Below, piece by piece: positions 44,596-53,755 of a stretch of DNA of 64,000 nt. The notes beneath the pieces were generated by a model. The model worked only from the letters and a program-made list of their open reading frames with translations, was not told where the DNA came from and made no database searches. Source of the stretch: Paraburkholderia sp. ZP32-5. Its GTDB lineage: Bacteria > Pseudomonadota > Gammaproteobacteria > Burkholderiales > Burkholderiaceae. Both the position numbers and the translations under genes were made by a program. The first letter of the stretch is position 1; every line of letters begins with the position of its first letter. The stretch is from positions 1,178,001-1,242,000 of the forward strand of contig NZ_JAJEJP010000003.1 of NCBI RefSeq assembly GCF_021390495.1, read 5' to 3'.

Positions 44596-45609
44596 TCAGA
44601 ACCGCTTGCTGATGCCGGCGCCGACACCGAACTGATTGCTCTGCCTGTTGACGATCGAGGTACCGGTAAAGCGGGTATTGTCGACTTCCGCGAACAGCAG
44701 TGTCTCTTTCGACAGTGCGTAAGTGATACCCGACATCAGCAGCGTCTTCGAGCCTTTCTTGCCGCCCTGATCATAATCGGTTCGGTAGAGTGCGTTAGTC
44801 AGGTTGAACGCGGGGGTGAACGCGTAGGTCATACCGATCCACAGATCGCGCGACAGCAGTTCCGCCGGGTGCGCGTCCTGCCAGTCGCCGATATAGCCGC
44901 CTGTCACACGCAGCGAGCCGAGGTGATAGTCGGCGCCGGCACTCACCTGATGGCGGTTCAGTCCCGGGCCGCCGAAATCGTCCCACTGCGTATAGGCCCC
45001 GCCGAAGCGCACGCCGCCGATCCGGTAAGTCGCGCCGGCCGCTACCGCGGTGCCGGTCTTGATGCTGCCGGGCACGCCGCCCGGCACATATTCGGCGCGC
45101 GCGGTCAGGCCGCCGAACTGGCCGGTGTACTGGATATCGTTGTCGAAGCGATCCGACGAGGTGCCTGCGATATCTTTCGACAGCGGCGTGATGCTCAGAT
45201 AGCAGAAATTGAACGGGTCGAAACTCGACACCGTGCGCGCGCTGACCGAGAACTGCCGGCCGATGTTCACATCGCCCCAGGGGCCGCTCAGGCCGACGGT
45301 TGCTTCACGCGTGAAGATCGAGCCAGGCGTGCCGAGCGCGCCGGTGCCGCTATCGAACGCCCCTTCCAGTTTGAAGTGCGCTTTGAGCCCACCGCCAAGA
45401 TCTTCGACGCCGGTGAAGCCGAAGCGATTCGACTGGTACAGGCCCTTACCTCCTGTAAGCACTTGTCCGTCGCCGGCGGCGTCCGCGTGCGTAAGGTAAC
45501 GCAAGCTGCCGTCAATGGAACCGTAAAGCGTGACCGACGCCTGAGCGCAGGCCACGCCAGGCGCGACGGCTAATAGCGTTAGCGTCGCGACATGGATCGA
45601 GAGGCGCAC
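44596..45609 (-). CDS. Gram-negative trimeric porin
   Basis: A 337-residue outer-membrane porin of the Burkholderia/Neisseria type. A signal peptide ends at AQA, followed by SVTLYGSIDGSL, the typical first strand; the C-terminus ends in Phe (GAGISKRF) as outer-membrane proteins do. The start is a GTG at 45609 with GGAG eight bases before it; an upstream ATG at 45654 would lengthen the leader. First gene of an operon with the amidohydrolase and MFS carrier, preceded by the CTATGG operator, so it probably admits the pathway substrate. Confidence 0.88.
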   Translation of the reverse strand: MRLSIHVATLTLLAVAPGVACAQASVTLYGSIDGSLRYLTHADAAGDGQVLTGGKGLYQSNRFGFTGVEDLGGGLKAHFKLEGAFDSGTGALGTPGSIFTREATVGLSGPWGDVNIGRQFSVSARTVSSFDPFNFCYLSITPLSKDIAGTSSDRFDNDIQYTGQFGGLTARAEYVPGGVPGSIKTGTAVAAGATYRIGGVRFGGAYTQWDDFGGPGLNRHQVSAGADYHLGSLRVTGGYIGDWQDAHPAELLSRDLWIGMTYAFTPAFNLTNALYRTDYDQGGKKGSKTLLMSGITYALSKETLLFAEVDNTRFTGTSIVNRQSNQFGVGAGISKRF

Positions 45610-45801
45610 TTCTTGTCTCCGTTCGTTATGTATCGTGTCCGTGACCACTTGCATGACGGCGCACCTCTGCGGGGGCCTCGTCATGCGCGGATTGGCGCGG
45701 CTCGCGGCGACGCCGGTTGAAGCCGTGTGTCGCGAGTCGCGTGTGTCGTTGCTGTGAAGGAATGTAGCGATCGACAGACGCTCAAACAATTGCCGACGGG
45801 G

Positions 45802-45828
45802 CTATGGGTTCATAGGACCGAGGCTATG
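45802..45828. promoter_or_regulatory. LysR operator copy C (before porin operon)
   Basis: CTATGGGTTCATAG at 45802-45815 and CTATG at 45824-45828, again 22 bases apart and in the same orientation relative to its minus-strand target as copies A and B. Confidence 0.7.
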
Positions 45829-45926
45829 AGTCGACACGCCAAATGTATGGAGATTGATCGTGTGCGTATGGCTGGATCGGCGTCGCGCTGAGTGCGGCTA
45901 TGCCGCTATGCCGCTTGCCATCGCAA

Positions 45927-45961
45927 GAAAAAGCGCCCCATTAGCAAGCTATACGGGGCGC
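45927..45961 (-). terminator. Intrinsic terminator of the aco-lipA operon
   Basis: GCGCCCC (45933-45939) and GGGGCGC (45955-45961) form a 7-bp GC stem with a 15-base loop, followed on the minus strand by TTTTTCTTG. It lies about 40 bases past the lipA stop and insulates the porin promoter. Confidence 0.8.
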
Positions 45962-46001
45962 CGGCAAAGAAAAGGACCACTAGCGTGTTCTCAACGCGAT
46001 C

Positions 46002-46994
46002 TCAACGCGTCCGCACCACCTGATCCGCGTGATACGACGAACGCACGAGCGGCCCCGCTACCACATCGATGAAGCCCATTTTCAGGCCCTCGTCGCGCAG
46101 CAGGTCGAACGTCGCGGGTGGCATATACCGGCGCACTGGCATGTGATAGCGCGACGGCGCGAGGTACTGGCCGATCGTCAGCACATCGACGTCGTGCGCG
46201 CGCAGGTCTCGCATCGTCGCGAGCAGTTCGTCGTCGGTTTCGCCGAGGCCGACCATCAGTCCTGATTTGGTCAGCAACGTTGCGTTCAATTGCTTTACGC
46301 GCGCGAGCAGTGAGAGCGAGCCGTCGTAGTCCGCGCCGGCGCGCGCCGCCCTGTACAACGACGGCACCGTTTCGAGGTTATGGTTGAACACGTCAGGCCA
46401 TGCAACGGACAGTGCCTCCAGCGCCCGCTCGATTCGCCCGCGAAAATCCGGCGTCAAAATCTCGACACGAATGCCCGGCACGCGCTCGCGCACGAGCGCA
46501 ATACATCGCGCGAAGTGCGCGGCGCCACCATCACGCAGATCGTCGCGATCCACCGACGTCACCACGACGTAGCGCAGCCCGAGTGCCGCAACCGCATCGG
46601 CAAGGCGCGCCGGCTCATCGTCGTCGAGTGCTTGCGGCCGGCCGTGCGCGACGTCGCAGAACGCACAGCGCCGCGTGCAGATCCCTCCCATGATCATGAA
46701 CGTCGCGGTGCGCTGCGCGAAACACTCGCCGATGTTCGGACACATCGCCTCCTCGCAGACCGAATGCAGCTTGTGCTCGCGCAGAATCGCCGCCATGCCC
46801 GCGACGGTCTCGCTCATCATCGGCCGCGCATGCAGCCAGCGCGGCTTGGGCAACACGCTCGCGTGGTCGGCCGGCACGATCTTCACCGGAATGCGCGCGA
46901 GCTTGTCGCGGTTGCGCTTGCCGCGCTGGCCAAGCGCGGTGACGCTGTCGGTATCGGGTGCAGTATCGGGTGCGGTATCAAGCACGGTGTCCAT
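46002..46994 (-). CDS. lipA: Lipoyl synthase, operon-borne copy
   Basis: A 330-residue radical-SAM lipoyl synthase. The auxiliary cluster cysteines lie in [12 protein letters not shown] and the radical-SAM cysteines in CTRRCAFC, with the C-terminal RSSYHADQV also conserved. It inserts sulfur into octanoyl groups to give lipoyl on the AcoC lysine. The first 18 residues carry a short repeat ([11 protein letters not shown]), which looks like slippage and is not part of the enzyme fold. It follows acoC by five bases and ends the operon. A housekeeping lipA is expected elsewhere, so this one seems dedicated to acetoin dehydrogenase. Confidence 0.93.
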   Translation of the reverse strand: MDTVLDTAPDTAPDTDSVTALGQRGKRNRDKLARIPVKIVPADHASVLPKPRWLHARPMMSETVAGMAAILREHKLHSVCEEAMCPNIGECFAQRTATFMIMGGICTRRCAFCDVAHGRPQALDDDEPARLADAVAALGLRYVVVTSVDRDDLRDGGAAHFARCIALVRERVPGIRVEILTPDFRGRIERALEALSVAWPDVFNHNLETVPSLYRAARAGADYDGSLSLLARVKQLNATLLTKSGLMVGLGETDDELLATMRDLRAHDVDVLTIGQYLAPSRYHMPVRRYMPPATFDLLRDEGLKMGFIDVVAGPLVRSSYHADQVVRTR

Positions 46995-46999
46995 CGCGG

Positions 47000-48109
47000 C
47001 TATCCGAAGAACGCGTTGAGCAGCCGGTTCACTTCCGATGCAGCCTCCATCTGCACCATGTGCCCTTTGCCGTCGATCACATGTACCCGTACTTGCGCCG
47101 GCAATCCTTGCGCGTGCGCGGCCGGAATGATCTGATCCTGCGCGCCCCAGATCACCAGCGTGCGCGGCGCGAGCGTATCGAGCCGGTCGCGATAGACGCG
47201 TCGCTGCACGCCGCCTTCGAACGCGGACGCCGCAATCTTGCGCAACGCGTCGTTCACGCCTTCGAGCCGCTTGTACTTGACGATGTCTTCGATCAGTTGC
47301 CGCGTGACCAGCGAACCGTCGGCGAACAGCTTCAGCAGATGCGGTTTCATCGTGTTGCGGCTGCTGCCCTCGACAAAGCCCTCGATGTACTCGCGGTTGA
47401 TCTCGTCGCCGAGTCCCGCGCCCGCGATCAACGCAAGCGACGCGACACGTTCCGGTGCCTTCGCGGCCACCGTCATCGCCACCGCGCTGCCCATCGAATG
47501 GCCGACGAGATGCGCGCGCTCGATACCCCGATCATCGAGAAACGCAATCACGCTGTCGGCCAGTTCATCGATGCTGCCGGTATCGACTGCCTTGCCCGAC
47601 TCGCCATGTCCCGGCAGATCGAGCGCCCACACCGCGCGATGTGCGGCGAGGTCCGCGTGATTGAACAGCCAGTTGTTCAGATCGCCGCCGAAGCCGTGGA
47701 TCAGCACCGCGGGCGTGCCGCCGTCGCCGATCTTCAGGTAGCGCATCGTGCGGCCGCCAATCTGTATTTTTTCCGGCTGCGGTCCCGCGTCCGCAGTATC
47801 GGCGGTGGCCGGCACGAAGTCACGCTGGAACGCTTCGACCGCCGTGTCGATGTCGGCGTCCGATGTCGCTTCGTCGGCCACCACGCCGAGCAGCGCGCCG
47901 ATCGGCAACGTGTCGCCCTGCTGCGCGATCTGCCTGCGCAGCACGCCGTCGAACGCACATTCGACACCCGACGAAATCTTGTCGGTTTCGACATCGAGCA
48001 CTTCGTCGCCCTTCGCGACCTTTGCGCCGACTTCCTTCAGCCAGCCGTTGACCTGCCCCTGCTCCATCGACAGCCCCCACTTGGGCATCGTGATCATGTG
48101 AATCGGCAT
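47000..48109 (-). CDS. acoC: Acetoin dehydrogenase E2 component
   Basis: A 369-residue protein with an N-terminal lipoyl domain (residues 1-80, lipoyl lysine K44 in VETDKISSG) and a C-terminal alpha/beta-hydrolase domain with the nucleophile elbow GHSMGSA near residue 205, the AcoC form known in Pseudomonas and Ralstonia rather than a classical acyltransferase. It transfers the acetyl group from acetoin cleavage to CoA. GGAG precedes ATG 48109; acoB ends three bases before. Confidence 0.93.
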   Translation of the reverse strand: MPIHMITMPKWGLSMEQGQVNGWLKEVGAKVAKGDEVLDVETDKISSGVECAFDGVLRRQIAQQGDTLPIGALLGVVADEATSDADIDTAVEAFQRDFVPATADTADAGPQPEKIQIGGRTMRYLKIGDGGTPAVLIHGFGGDLNNWLFNHADLAAHRAVWALDLPGHGESGKAVDTGSIDELADSVIAFLDDRGIERAHLVGHSMGSAVAMTVAAKAPERVASLALIAGAGLGDEINREYIEGFVEGSSRNTMKPHLLKLFADGSLVTRQLIEDIVKYKRLEGVNDALRKIAASAFEGGVQRRVYRDRLDTLAPRTLVIWGAQDQIIPAAHAQGLPAQVRVHVIDGKGHMVQMEAASEVNRLLNAFFG

Positions 48110-48112
48110 TGC

Positions 48113-49117
48113 TCAGCTCCTTACTTTCCGCACGGCCACGGCGATGTTTTCCGCCGACGGGATATACAGATCTTCGAGCACGCCCGCGAAAGGCGCGGGC
48201 GTATGCGGCGCGGTCACGAGTTCGATCGGCGCCTTCAGCGAATGGAACGCTCGCTGCGCGACCAGCGCGGCGATATCCGTCGCGATCGAGCAGCGCGGAT
48301 TCGCCTCGTCGACCACGACGACGCGGCCGGTACGCTCGGCACTTTCGAGGATCGTGTCTTCATCGAGTGGGGACGTCGTGCGCAAATCGATCACGTCGAC
48401 CTGGATGCCTTCTTTTGCGAGTTTGTCCGCTGCATCCATCGCGTGATGCACCATGCGGCCATACGTGACGATCGTTGCGTCGTCGCCTTCGCGCACCACG
48501 TTCGCTTCGCCGAACGGAATCGCGTACGACTCTTCCGGCACATCGCCCTCGCGGCCATACAGCAGCTTGTGCTCGCAGAAGATCACCGGATCGTTGTCGC
48601 GAATCGCCTGGATCAATAGGCCCTTCGCGTCGTACGGCGTCGATGGGCACACCACTTTCAGGCCGGGTATATGCGTGAACAACGACGTGAGCATCTGCGA
48701 ATGCTGCGCGGCCGCGCGCAAGCCGGCTCCCTGCATCGTGCGAATCACCACCGGCGTGACCGCCTTGCCGCCGAACATATAGCGAAACTTCGCAGCCTGA
48801 TTGAAGATCTGGTCGAAGCACACGCCCATGAAGTCGATGAACATCAGCTCGGCCACCGGACGCAACCCGCACGCGGCTGCACCGACCGCCGCGCCGATAA
48901 AGCCGCCTTCGGACAGCGGCGTATCGAGCACGCGGCCCGGATACTTGTGATAAAGCCCTTTCGTCACGCCGAGCACACCGCCCCATGCATCCTGTTCGCC
49001 GGGGGCGCCTGCGCCGCCCGCGTTGTCCTCACCCATCACGATGACGCTTTCGTCGCGCGCCATCTCCTGGCTCAGCGCTTCGTTGATCGCCTGGGAAAAC
49101 GTAATCTTCCGTGCCAT
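48113..49117 (-). CDS. acoB: Acetoin dehydrogenase E1 beta subunit
   Basis: A 334-residue transketolase-like E1 beta with ITFSQAINEALSQEM at the start, MGEDNAG and GLRPVAELMFIDF typical of AcoB and PDH E1 beta. ATG 49117 with GGAG upstream is preferred to the longer frame that begins at 49213 in the acoA gene. It forms a thiamine-diphosphate heterotetramer with AcoA. Confidence 0.93.
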   Translation of the reverse strand: MARKITFSQAINEALSQEMARDESVIVMGEDNAGGAGAPGEQDAWGGVLGVTKGLYHKYPGRVLDTPLSEGGFIGAAVGAAACGLRPVAELMFIDFMGVCFDQIFNQAAKFRYMFGGKAVTPVVIRTMQGAGLRAAAQHSQMLTSLFTHIPGLKVVCPSTPYDAKGLLIQAIRDNDPVIFCEHKLLYGREGDVPEESYAIPFGEANVVREGDDATIVTYGRMVHHAMDAADKLAKEGIQVDVIDLRTTSPLDEDTILESAERTGRVVVVDEANPRCSIATDIAALVAQRAFHSLKAPIELVTAPHTPAPFAGVLEDLYIPSAENIAVAVRKVRS

Positions 49118-49169
49118 GACTGTCTCCGATCTTATGAAAAGTTGAAGATTGAATGGTTCGCTGTGCGCG

Positions 49170-50153
49170 TTACGGATAGGACACGTAGACATCGGTGAGC
49201 AGATCGTCGGCACCCGGCAACGGTGCGGCCTTCGCGTCCGTCACAGCGGTGTCGATCAACTGCTTCACCTCGGCGTCGATGCCGCGCAGCTCGTCGGTCT
49301 TGAGCATTTCGGCGCGCACCACGCGCTCTTCGAAGCGCTTCAGGCAATCCTTCTCATCGCGCAGCTTCTGCACTTCGCCGGGCGCACGATAGGTTTGCGC
49401 ATCGCCTTCGAAGTGGCCGAAATAGCGCGACAGTTTCACTTCGACGAGCGTCGGTCCGCCGCCGTTGCGCGCACGCTCGATCGCCGCGCCGAGCGCTTCA
49501 TGCACCGCGAAGAAATCGAAACCGTCGACGATCACGCCGGGCATGCCAAAGCCGCTTGCGCGGTCGGCGATGTTGTCGGACGCGACCGACCACGTCGACG
49601 ACGTCGCCTCCGCATAGCCGTTGTTCTCCGCGACGAAAATCGCCGGCAGGCGCCACACGGAAGCGAGATTCATCGATTCGAAGATCACGCCCTGATTCGA
49701 TGCGCCATCGCCGAAGAAGCACACGCCCACCCCGCCGGTCTTCTTCAGCTTCGCGGCAAGCGCCGCGCCGCACACGAGCGGACCGCCGGCACCGACGATG
49801 CCGTTCGCGCCAAGCATCCCTTTCGACAGATCGGCGATATGCATCGAGCCGCCTTTGCCGCGGCATACGCCGGTGCTGCGGCCGTAGATCTCGGCCATCA
49901 TGCCGTGCACGTCGACGCCTTTCGCAATGCAGTGACCATGACCGCGGTGCGTGGTCGCGACGTAATCGGCGTCGTTCAGATGCAGCATCGTGCCGACCGC
50001 GGAGGCTTCCTCGCCGGCATACAGATGCACGAAGCCCGGTATGTCGCCGGTAGCGAATTCGACATGCAGACGCTCTTCGAACTCGCGAATCGTGCGCATC
50101 TTGCGATACGCCTCCAGCAGCTTGTCCTTGCTCAACTGGGTCGAAACAGACAT
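49170..50153 (-). CDS. acoA: Acetoin dehydrogenase E1 alpha subunit
   Basis: A 327-residue E1 alpha. The thiamine-diphosphate motif GDGASNQG...ENNGYA and the HRGHGH segment are present. AGGAG before ATG 50153. With AcoB it cleaves acetoin to acetaldehyde and a hydroxyethyl group passed to AcoC. It follows acoX with an 80-base gap. Confidence 0.94.
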   Translation of the reverse strand: MSVSTQLSKDKLLEAYRKMRTIREFEERLHVEFATGDIPGFVHLYAGEEASAVGTMLHLNDADYVATTHRGHGHCIAKGVDVHGMMAEIYGRSTGVCRGKGGSMHIADLSKGMLGANGIVGAGGPLVCGAALAAKLKKTGGVGVCFFGDGASNQGVIFESMNLASVWRLPAIFVAENNGYAEATSSTWSVASDNIADRASGFGMPGVIVDGFDFFAVHEALGAAIERARNGGGPTLVEVKLSRYFGHFEGDAQTYRAPGEVQKLRDEKDCLKRFEERVVRAEMLKTDELRGIDAEVKQLIDTAVTDAKAAPLPGADDLLTDVYVSYP

Positions 50154-50233
50154 GGTGTGTCTCCTAGATTGATCTCAATGGTCACTGCGACTTCAGCACG
50201 CGTTACTTCAGGTGTCGGCTCCTCCTGCATGAA

Positions 50234-51289
50234 TTACGTTCGGTGCGCGGCCACTTCGCGCATCAACTGCCGCGACGCGCAATAACGCAGCGTGCGGCTG
50301 ACATCGACGGTGAACGGCCCCGCCCAGTCGAGCGCGATCTCGTAGCGGTCGTCGCGCTCCAGTTCGATCTCGCGCTCGCCGTCGAACGCGAGCGTGCCGT
50401 GTTCGGTATTGAGCGGTGTCCAGCAACCGGCTTCGAAACGCTCGCAGGTGCGCATCGTCACCTTATCGACACGGCCCGGCGCCAGCGGCGCGAAGATCGG
50501 CACACCGGATTCGCCGGCGCGCGCAAACGTCAGATGCAGCCCATACGGCGCGCTGCGTTCGACCGGAGCCCACGCGCCGCCGATCGACGACAAGCCGATG
50601 CCGTCCGGCGCCGCAAAAGTCAGAAACAACGCTTCGATATCCGCGGGCTCGGAGACCGCCCGCGCGCCGACGAAGCGCTGCCGGCTCACGCACACGTCGA
50701 CCAGCGCGATTTCTTCGCGCCCCTTGTTCGGACCTGCAACACAACGAACCACCAGACGCTTGTTGCGCGTCAACGCGACATCGGGCGGCACGAGCTTCGA
50801 CGCGGCAAGCGCGCCCGCGAGGCCCGCGACCGTCGCTTCGCGCAAGTCGGGAAACGCGTTGTTGGTGCCGGTCGATAGCGTCAGCAGCGGCACGTCACCG
50901 CAATGCGCGGCGACCGCGCGATGCGTGCCGTCGCCGCCGAGCACCGCGATCAGATCGACGCCCAGCTCGACCATTCGCGCGACGCCCGCATGGGTATCCG
51001 TCACGCTGTCGGTGATCGGCAGATCGAGGAAATCGACCTGCGGCCATCGCTGCGGCTCGGCCACCGCCGCATGGGTTTCGAGCGAGCGCAGCACGAGGGC
51101 GGCGACACCGGTTTTATCGCGCAACGTCAGCACGCGTTCGACGCCGAACATGCCGAGGCCCGCGAGCAGGCGCACGACCATGTTCGCTTTCTCCGAAGTC
51201 GGAAACACCGATGCATGCGTGGTCAGGCGTCGAATATCGCGGCCCGACGCAGGGTTCGCGATCACGCCGACGGTGATGGGCGATAACAC
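50234..51289 (-). CDS. acoX: AcoX, NAD-kinase-like protein
   Basis: A 351-residue protein of the ATP-NAD kinase/AcoX family with the GGDGT motif (VLGGDGTHRAV) and GVIANPASG at the start. Its role in acetoin catabolism is not established in the literature I know. The GTG at 51289 is preferred because AGGAG lies about nine bases upstream; an ATG at 51394 sits close to the predicted transcription start and has no ribosome site. First gene of the aco operon. Confidence 0.88.
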   Translation of the reverse strand: MLSPITVGVIANPASGRDIRRLTTHASVFPTSEKANMVVRLLAGLGMFGVERVLTLRDKTGVAALVLRSLETHAAVAEPQRWPQVDFLDLPITDSVTDTHAGVARMVELGVDLIAVLGGDGTHRAVAAHCGDVPLLTLSTGTNNAFPDLREATVAGLAGALAASKLVPPDVALTRNKRLVVRCVAGPNKGREEIALVDVCVSRQRFVGARAVSEPADIEALFLTFAAPDGIGLSSIGGAWAPVERSAPYGLHLTFARAGESGVPIFAPLAPGRVDKVTMRTCERFEAGCWTPLNTEHGTLAFDGEREIELERDDRYEIALDWAGPFTVDVSRTLRYCASRQLMREVAAHRT

Positions 51290-51417
51290 TGGCTTGTCTC
51301 CTGTCGGGCCGAGGGCGCGCTTGAGTGCGTGGCCGAGGTCCGATGCATGTGAATAGGGTTCGCGAGCGGCGAAGCGAGTGGTGGTGATGCGCATTTGCTT
51401 CGCTCTGCCAGCCATAC

Positions 51418-51433
51418 TGCAAAGGTCGGGCCA
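51418..51433 (-). promoter_or_regulatory. Sigma-54 (-24/-12) promoter of the aco operon
   Basis: Minus-strand TGGCCCGACCTTTGCA matches the TGGCACG-N4-TTGCA consensus at all fixed positions but one (C for A). It would start transcription about 118 bases before the acoX GTG. A sigma-54-dependent AcoR is encoded divergently, which fits. Confidence 0.8.
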
Positions 51434-51655
51434 AGTGCCCGCGTGCCGCGCGTATTCTTCGCAGACGCCGCACTCAAAGGCTCGACGCGTATTTGCGCGC
51501 ATCGCGAGCGCTTTCCTCAGACGAGTGCCGTGTCGTTCAATCTGTATCACGAGCACTTGCCGCGACATCGCTAAAGCGGTGCCGCGCATAGCAGCGAGCC
51601 ACACAGCCTTGCCAGGCATGGCTGAGCGCAATGAGACCGGTGTGTCGCCCACACC

Positions 51656-51671
51656 TGAGACATTCGTCTCA
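51656..51671. promoter_or_regulatory. Candidate AcoR site 1 (TGAGAC-N4-GTCTCA)
   Basis: Perfect 6-bp inverted arms about 220 bases upstream of the sigma-54 promoter, a usual distance for an enhancer. Additional GAGACC and GTCTCAC words flank it. Confidence 0.5.
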
Positions 51672-51690
51672 CCCGTCTCACGTGCTGCAT

Positions 51691-51705
51691 CGCAATGTGA
51701 TTGCG
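51691..51705. promoter_or_regulatory. Candidate AcoR site 2 (CGCAAT-N3-ATTGCG)
   Basis: Second perfect inverted repeat, 35 bases (centre to centre) from site 1 and 64 bases before the acoR start. It may serve the aco enhancer or acoR autoregulation. Confidence 0.45.
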
Positions 51706-51768
51706 CGAGACGGATGTGCTACAAGACAGGAACCCGCCCTACTCGATGTCGCGCGTCCGGAGCCGGCC

Positions 51769-53742
51769 ATGCCTTATGTTTCTCAAACGCAGCACATCGA
51801 TCGCGTACGCGCGGCTATCGAAGGACGCCTGCCCGCCCCCGCCAATTCGACGCGTCTCGTATCGTCATGGCAGCGCTCATATGAGCGGTATCAACTCGAT
51901 CCCGGTTCGGTGATCGGTCCACGCGTTTTGTCGTCCGCCGAGCTGCGCGAGGTGCAGGGCAAGGAAGAAGCGTTTCTGCGCGCATCGGGTCAATGTCTGA
52001 CGCGGCTGCACGAGATGATTCGCGTCGCCGACTATTGCGTGATGCTGTCCGACGCGCACGGCGTGACGATCGACTACCGGATCGATCGTGAACGGCGCAA
52101 CGATTTCAAACACGCGGGGCTGTATATCGGTTCGTGCTGGTCCGAGCGCGAGGAAGGCACCTGCGGCATCGCGAATGTGCTCACCGATCTCGCGCCGATC
52201 GTCGTGCACAAGACCGATCACTTTCGCGCCGCGTTTACGACGCTTACATGCAGCGCGTCGCCGATCTTCGCGCCGACCGGCGAACTGATCGGCGTGCTCG
52301 ACGCATCCGCGATCCGCTCGCCCGACAACCGCGACAGCCAGGGCCTCGTGTTTCAACTGGTGCGGCAAAGCGCGAGTCTGATCGAAGACGGCTACTTCCT
52401 GAATCAAACGGCGCAGCACTGGATCCTGTTCGGCCATCAAAGCCGCCATTTCGTCGAGGCACAGCCCGAAGTGCTGATCGCCTTCGATGAATGCGGCAAC
52501 ATCGCCGCCGCGAACCGCAAGGCACACGAGAGCATCGCGGGCCTCGACGGTCCGCGCCATATCGACGAACTGTTCGACACCGCGGACGTCCGTCTGCACG
52601 ACGTCGCGCGCACCGACATGATCGTCGCGCTACGGCTGCGCGCGACCGGCGCGATGCTGTACGCGCGTATTCGCGCGCCGATGAAGCGCTCGACTCGTTC
52701 GGCCGTTGCGACGAAGCAAGGCGAGCTGCGCGCGGACAGCAGCCTTGGCACGATGAGCCGCTTCCTGCACAGCCAGGATCAACGGATTGCGCACAACGCG
52801 GACGTCGCGTTGCGCATCGCCGGCAAGCGGCTGCCGATTCTGCTGCTCGGTGAAACCGGTGTCGGCAAGGAGGTGTTCGCGCGCGCGGTGCACGACTCGG
52901 GGTCGCGACGTACGCGGCCGTTCGTCGCCGTCAATTGCGGCGCGATTCCGGAGCCGCTGATCGAGAGCGAACTGTTCGGTTATGCGCCGGGTGCGTTCAC
53001 CGGCGCGCGCAGCCGCGGCGCGCGCGGCAAGATCGCGCTCGCGCATAGCGGCACGCTGTTTCTCGATGAAATCGGCGATATGCCGCTCGGTCTGCAAACC
53101 CGTTTGCTACGCGTGCTCGCCGAAGGCGAAGTGATGCCGCTCGGTGGTGATACGCCGGTGCGCGTGGATATCGACATCATCTGCGCGACGCATCGCGATC
53201 TCACGCGGATGGTCGAAGCAGGCTCGTTCCGCGAGGATCTTTACTACCGTCTGAGTGGCGCGACGCTGCGGATACCGCCGCTGCGCGAGCGCGCCGATAT
53301 CCGCGATGTGATCGATGCGGTGTTCAACGAGGAAGCGCAGGCCGCGGGTCATGTGCTGATGCTCGATCCGCAATTGACAGACCGTCTTGCCGCGTTCGCG
53401 TGGCCCGGCAATATCCGGCAGTTGCGCAATGTGCTGCGCTATGCGTGCGCGGTCTGCGATTCGGCGCGCGTCGAGTTGCGGCACGTGTCGCCGGATTTCG
53501 CCGCGCAACTGGCGCCTGATGATCAGCTAGGGATCGGCGCGCCGCTCGCTTCCGCCATTAGCGCGGAGCGCTCCATGCAACCCGCCAGCGCGGACGACGA
53601 ACGCGCACGGATCATCGCCGCACTCACCCACTGCCGTTGGCGGCCCAACGCGGCCGCGCAAGCGCTGGGTATATCGCGCGCGACGCTCTATCGGCGCATC
53701 GCACGATTGGGCATCGTCGGGCCGCATCGCAGCTCAAGCTAA
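51769..53742 (+). CDS. acoR: Sigma-54-dependent acetoin catabolism activator
   Basis: A 657-residue enhancer-binding protein. N-terminal GAF-like sensor (about residues 60-215) and a PAS-like part, then the AAA+ domain with Walker A GETGVGKE, GAFTGA (sigma-54 contact, FGYAPGAFTGA) and Walker B TLFLDEIGDM, and a C-terminal Fis-type helix-turn-helix (RPNAAAQALGISRATLYRRI). ATG 51769 has GGAG upstream; the longer frame begins in the palindrome region. Divergent from acoX; acetoin or acetaldehyde is the expected inducer. Confidence 0.93.
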   Translation: MPYVSQTQHIDRVRAAIEGRLPAPANSTRLVSSWQRSYERYQLDPGSVIGPRVLSSAELREVQGKEEAFLRASGQCLTRLHEMIRVADYCVMLSDAHGVTIDYRIDRERRNDFKHAGLYIGSCWSEREEGTCGIANVLTDLAPIVVHKTDHFRAAFTTLTCSASPIFAPTGELIGVLDASAIRSPDNRDSQGLVFQLVRQSASLIEDGYFLNQTAQHWILFGHQSRHFVEAQPEVLIAFDECGNIAAANRKAHESIAGLDGPRHIDELFDTADVRLHDVARTDMIVALRLRATGAMLYARIRAPMKRSTRSAVATKQGELRADSSLGTMSRFLHSQDQRIAHNADVALRIAGKRLPILLLGETGVGKEVFARAVHDSGSRRTRPFVAVNCGAIPEPLIESELFGYAPGAFTGARSRGARGKIALAHSGTLFLDEIGDMPLGLQTRLLRVLAEGEVMPLGGDTPVRVDIDIICATHRDLTRMVEAGSFREDLYYRLSGATLRIPPLRERADIRDVIDAVFNEEAQAAGHVLMLDPQLTDRLAAFAWPGNIRQLRNVLRYACAVCDSARVELRHVSPDFAAQLAPDDQLGIGAPLASAISAERSMQPASADDERARIIAALTHCRWRPNAAAQALGISRATLYRRIARLGIVGPHRSSS

Positions 53743-53755
53743 CGCGGCCTTATCC

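Larger units (their letters stand above)
45610..46001. other. Porin promoter region and lipA end
   Basis: About 390 bases without a gene. It contains the third LysR operator (45802-45828) about 190 bases upstream of the porin, and the lipA terminator at 45927-45961. Several CTATG-like words also occur near 45850-45910, but none forms another full palindrome. Confidence 0.55.
51290..51768. other. Divergent acoX/acoR control region
   Basis: About 480 bases without a gene. It holds the sigma-54 promoter for acoX and two perfect inverted repeats that could bind AcoR (listed separately). The acoR promoter itself is not obvious. Confidence 0.6.
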
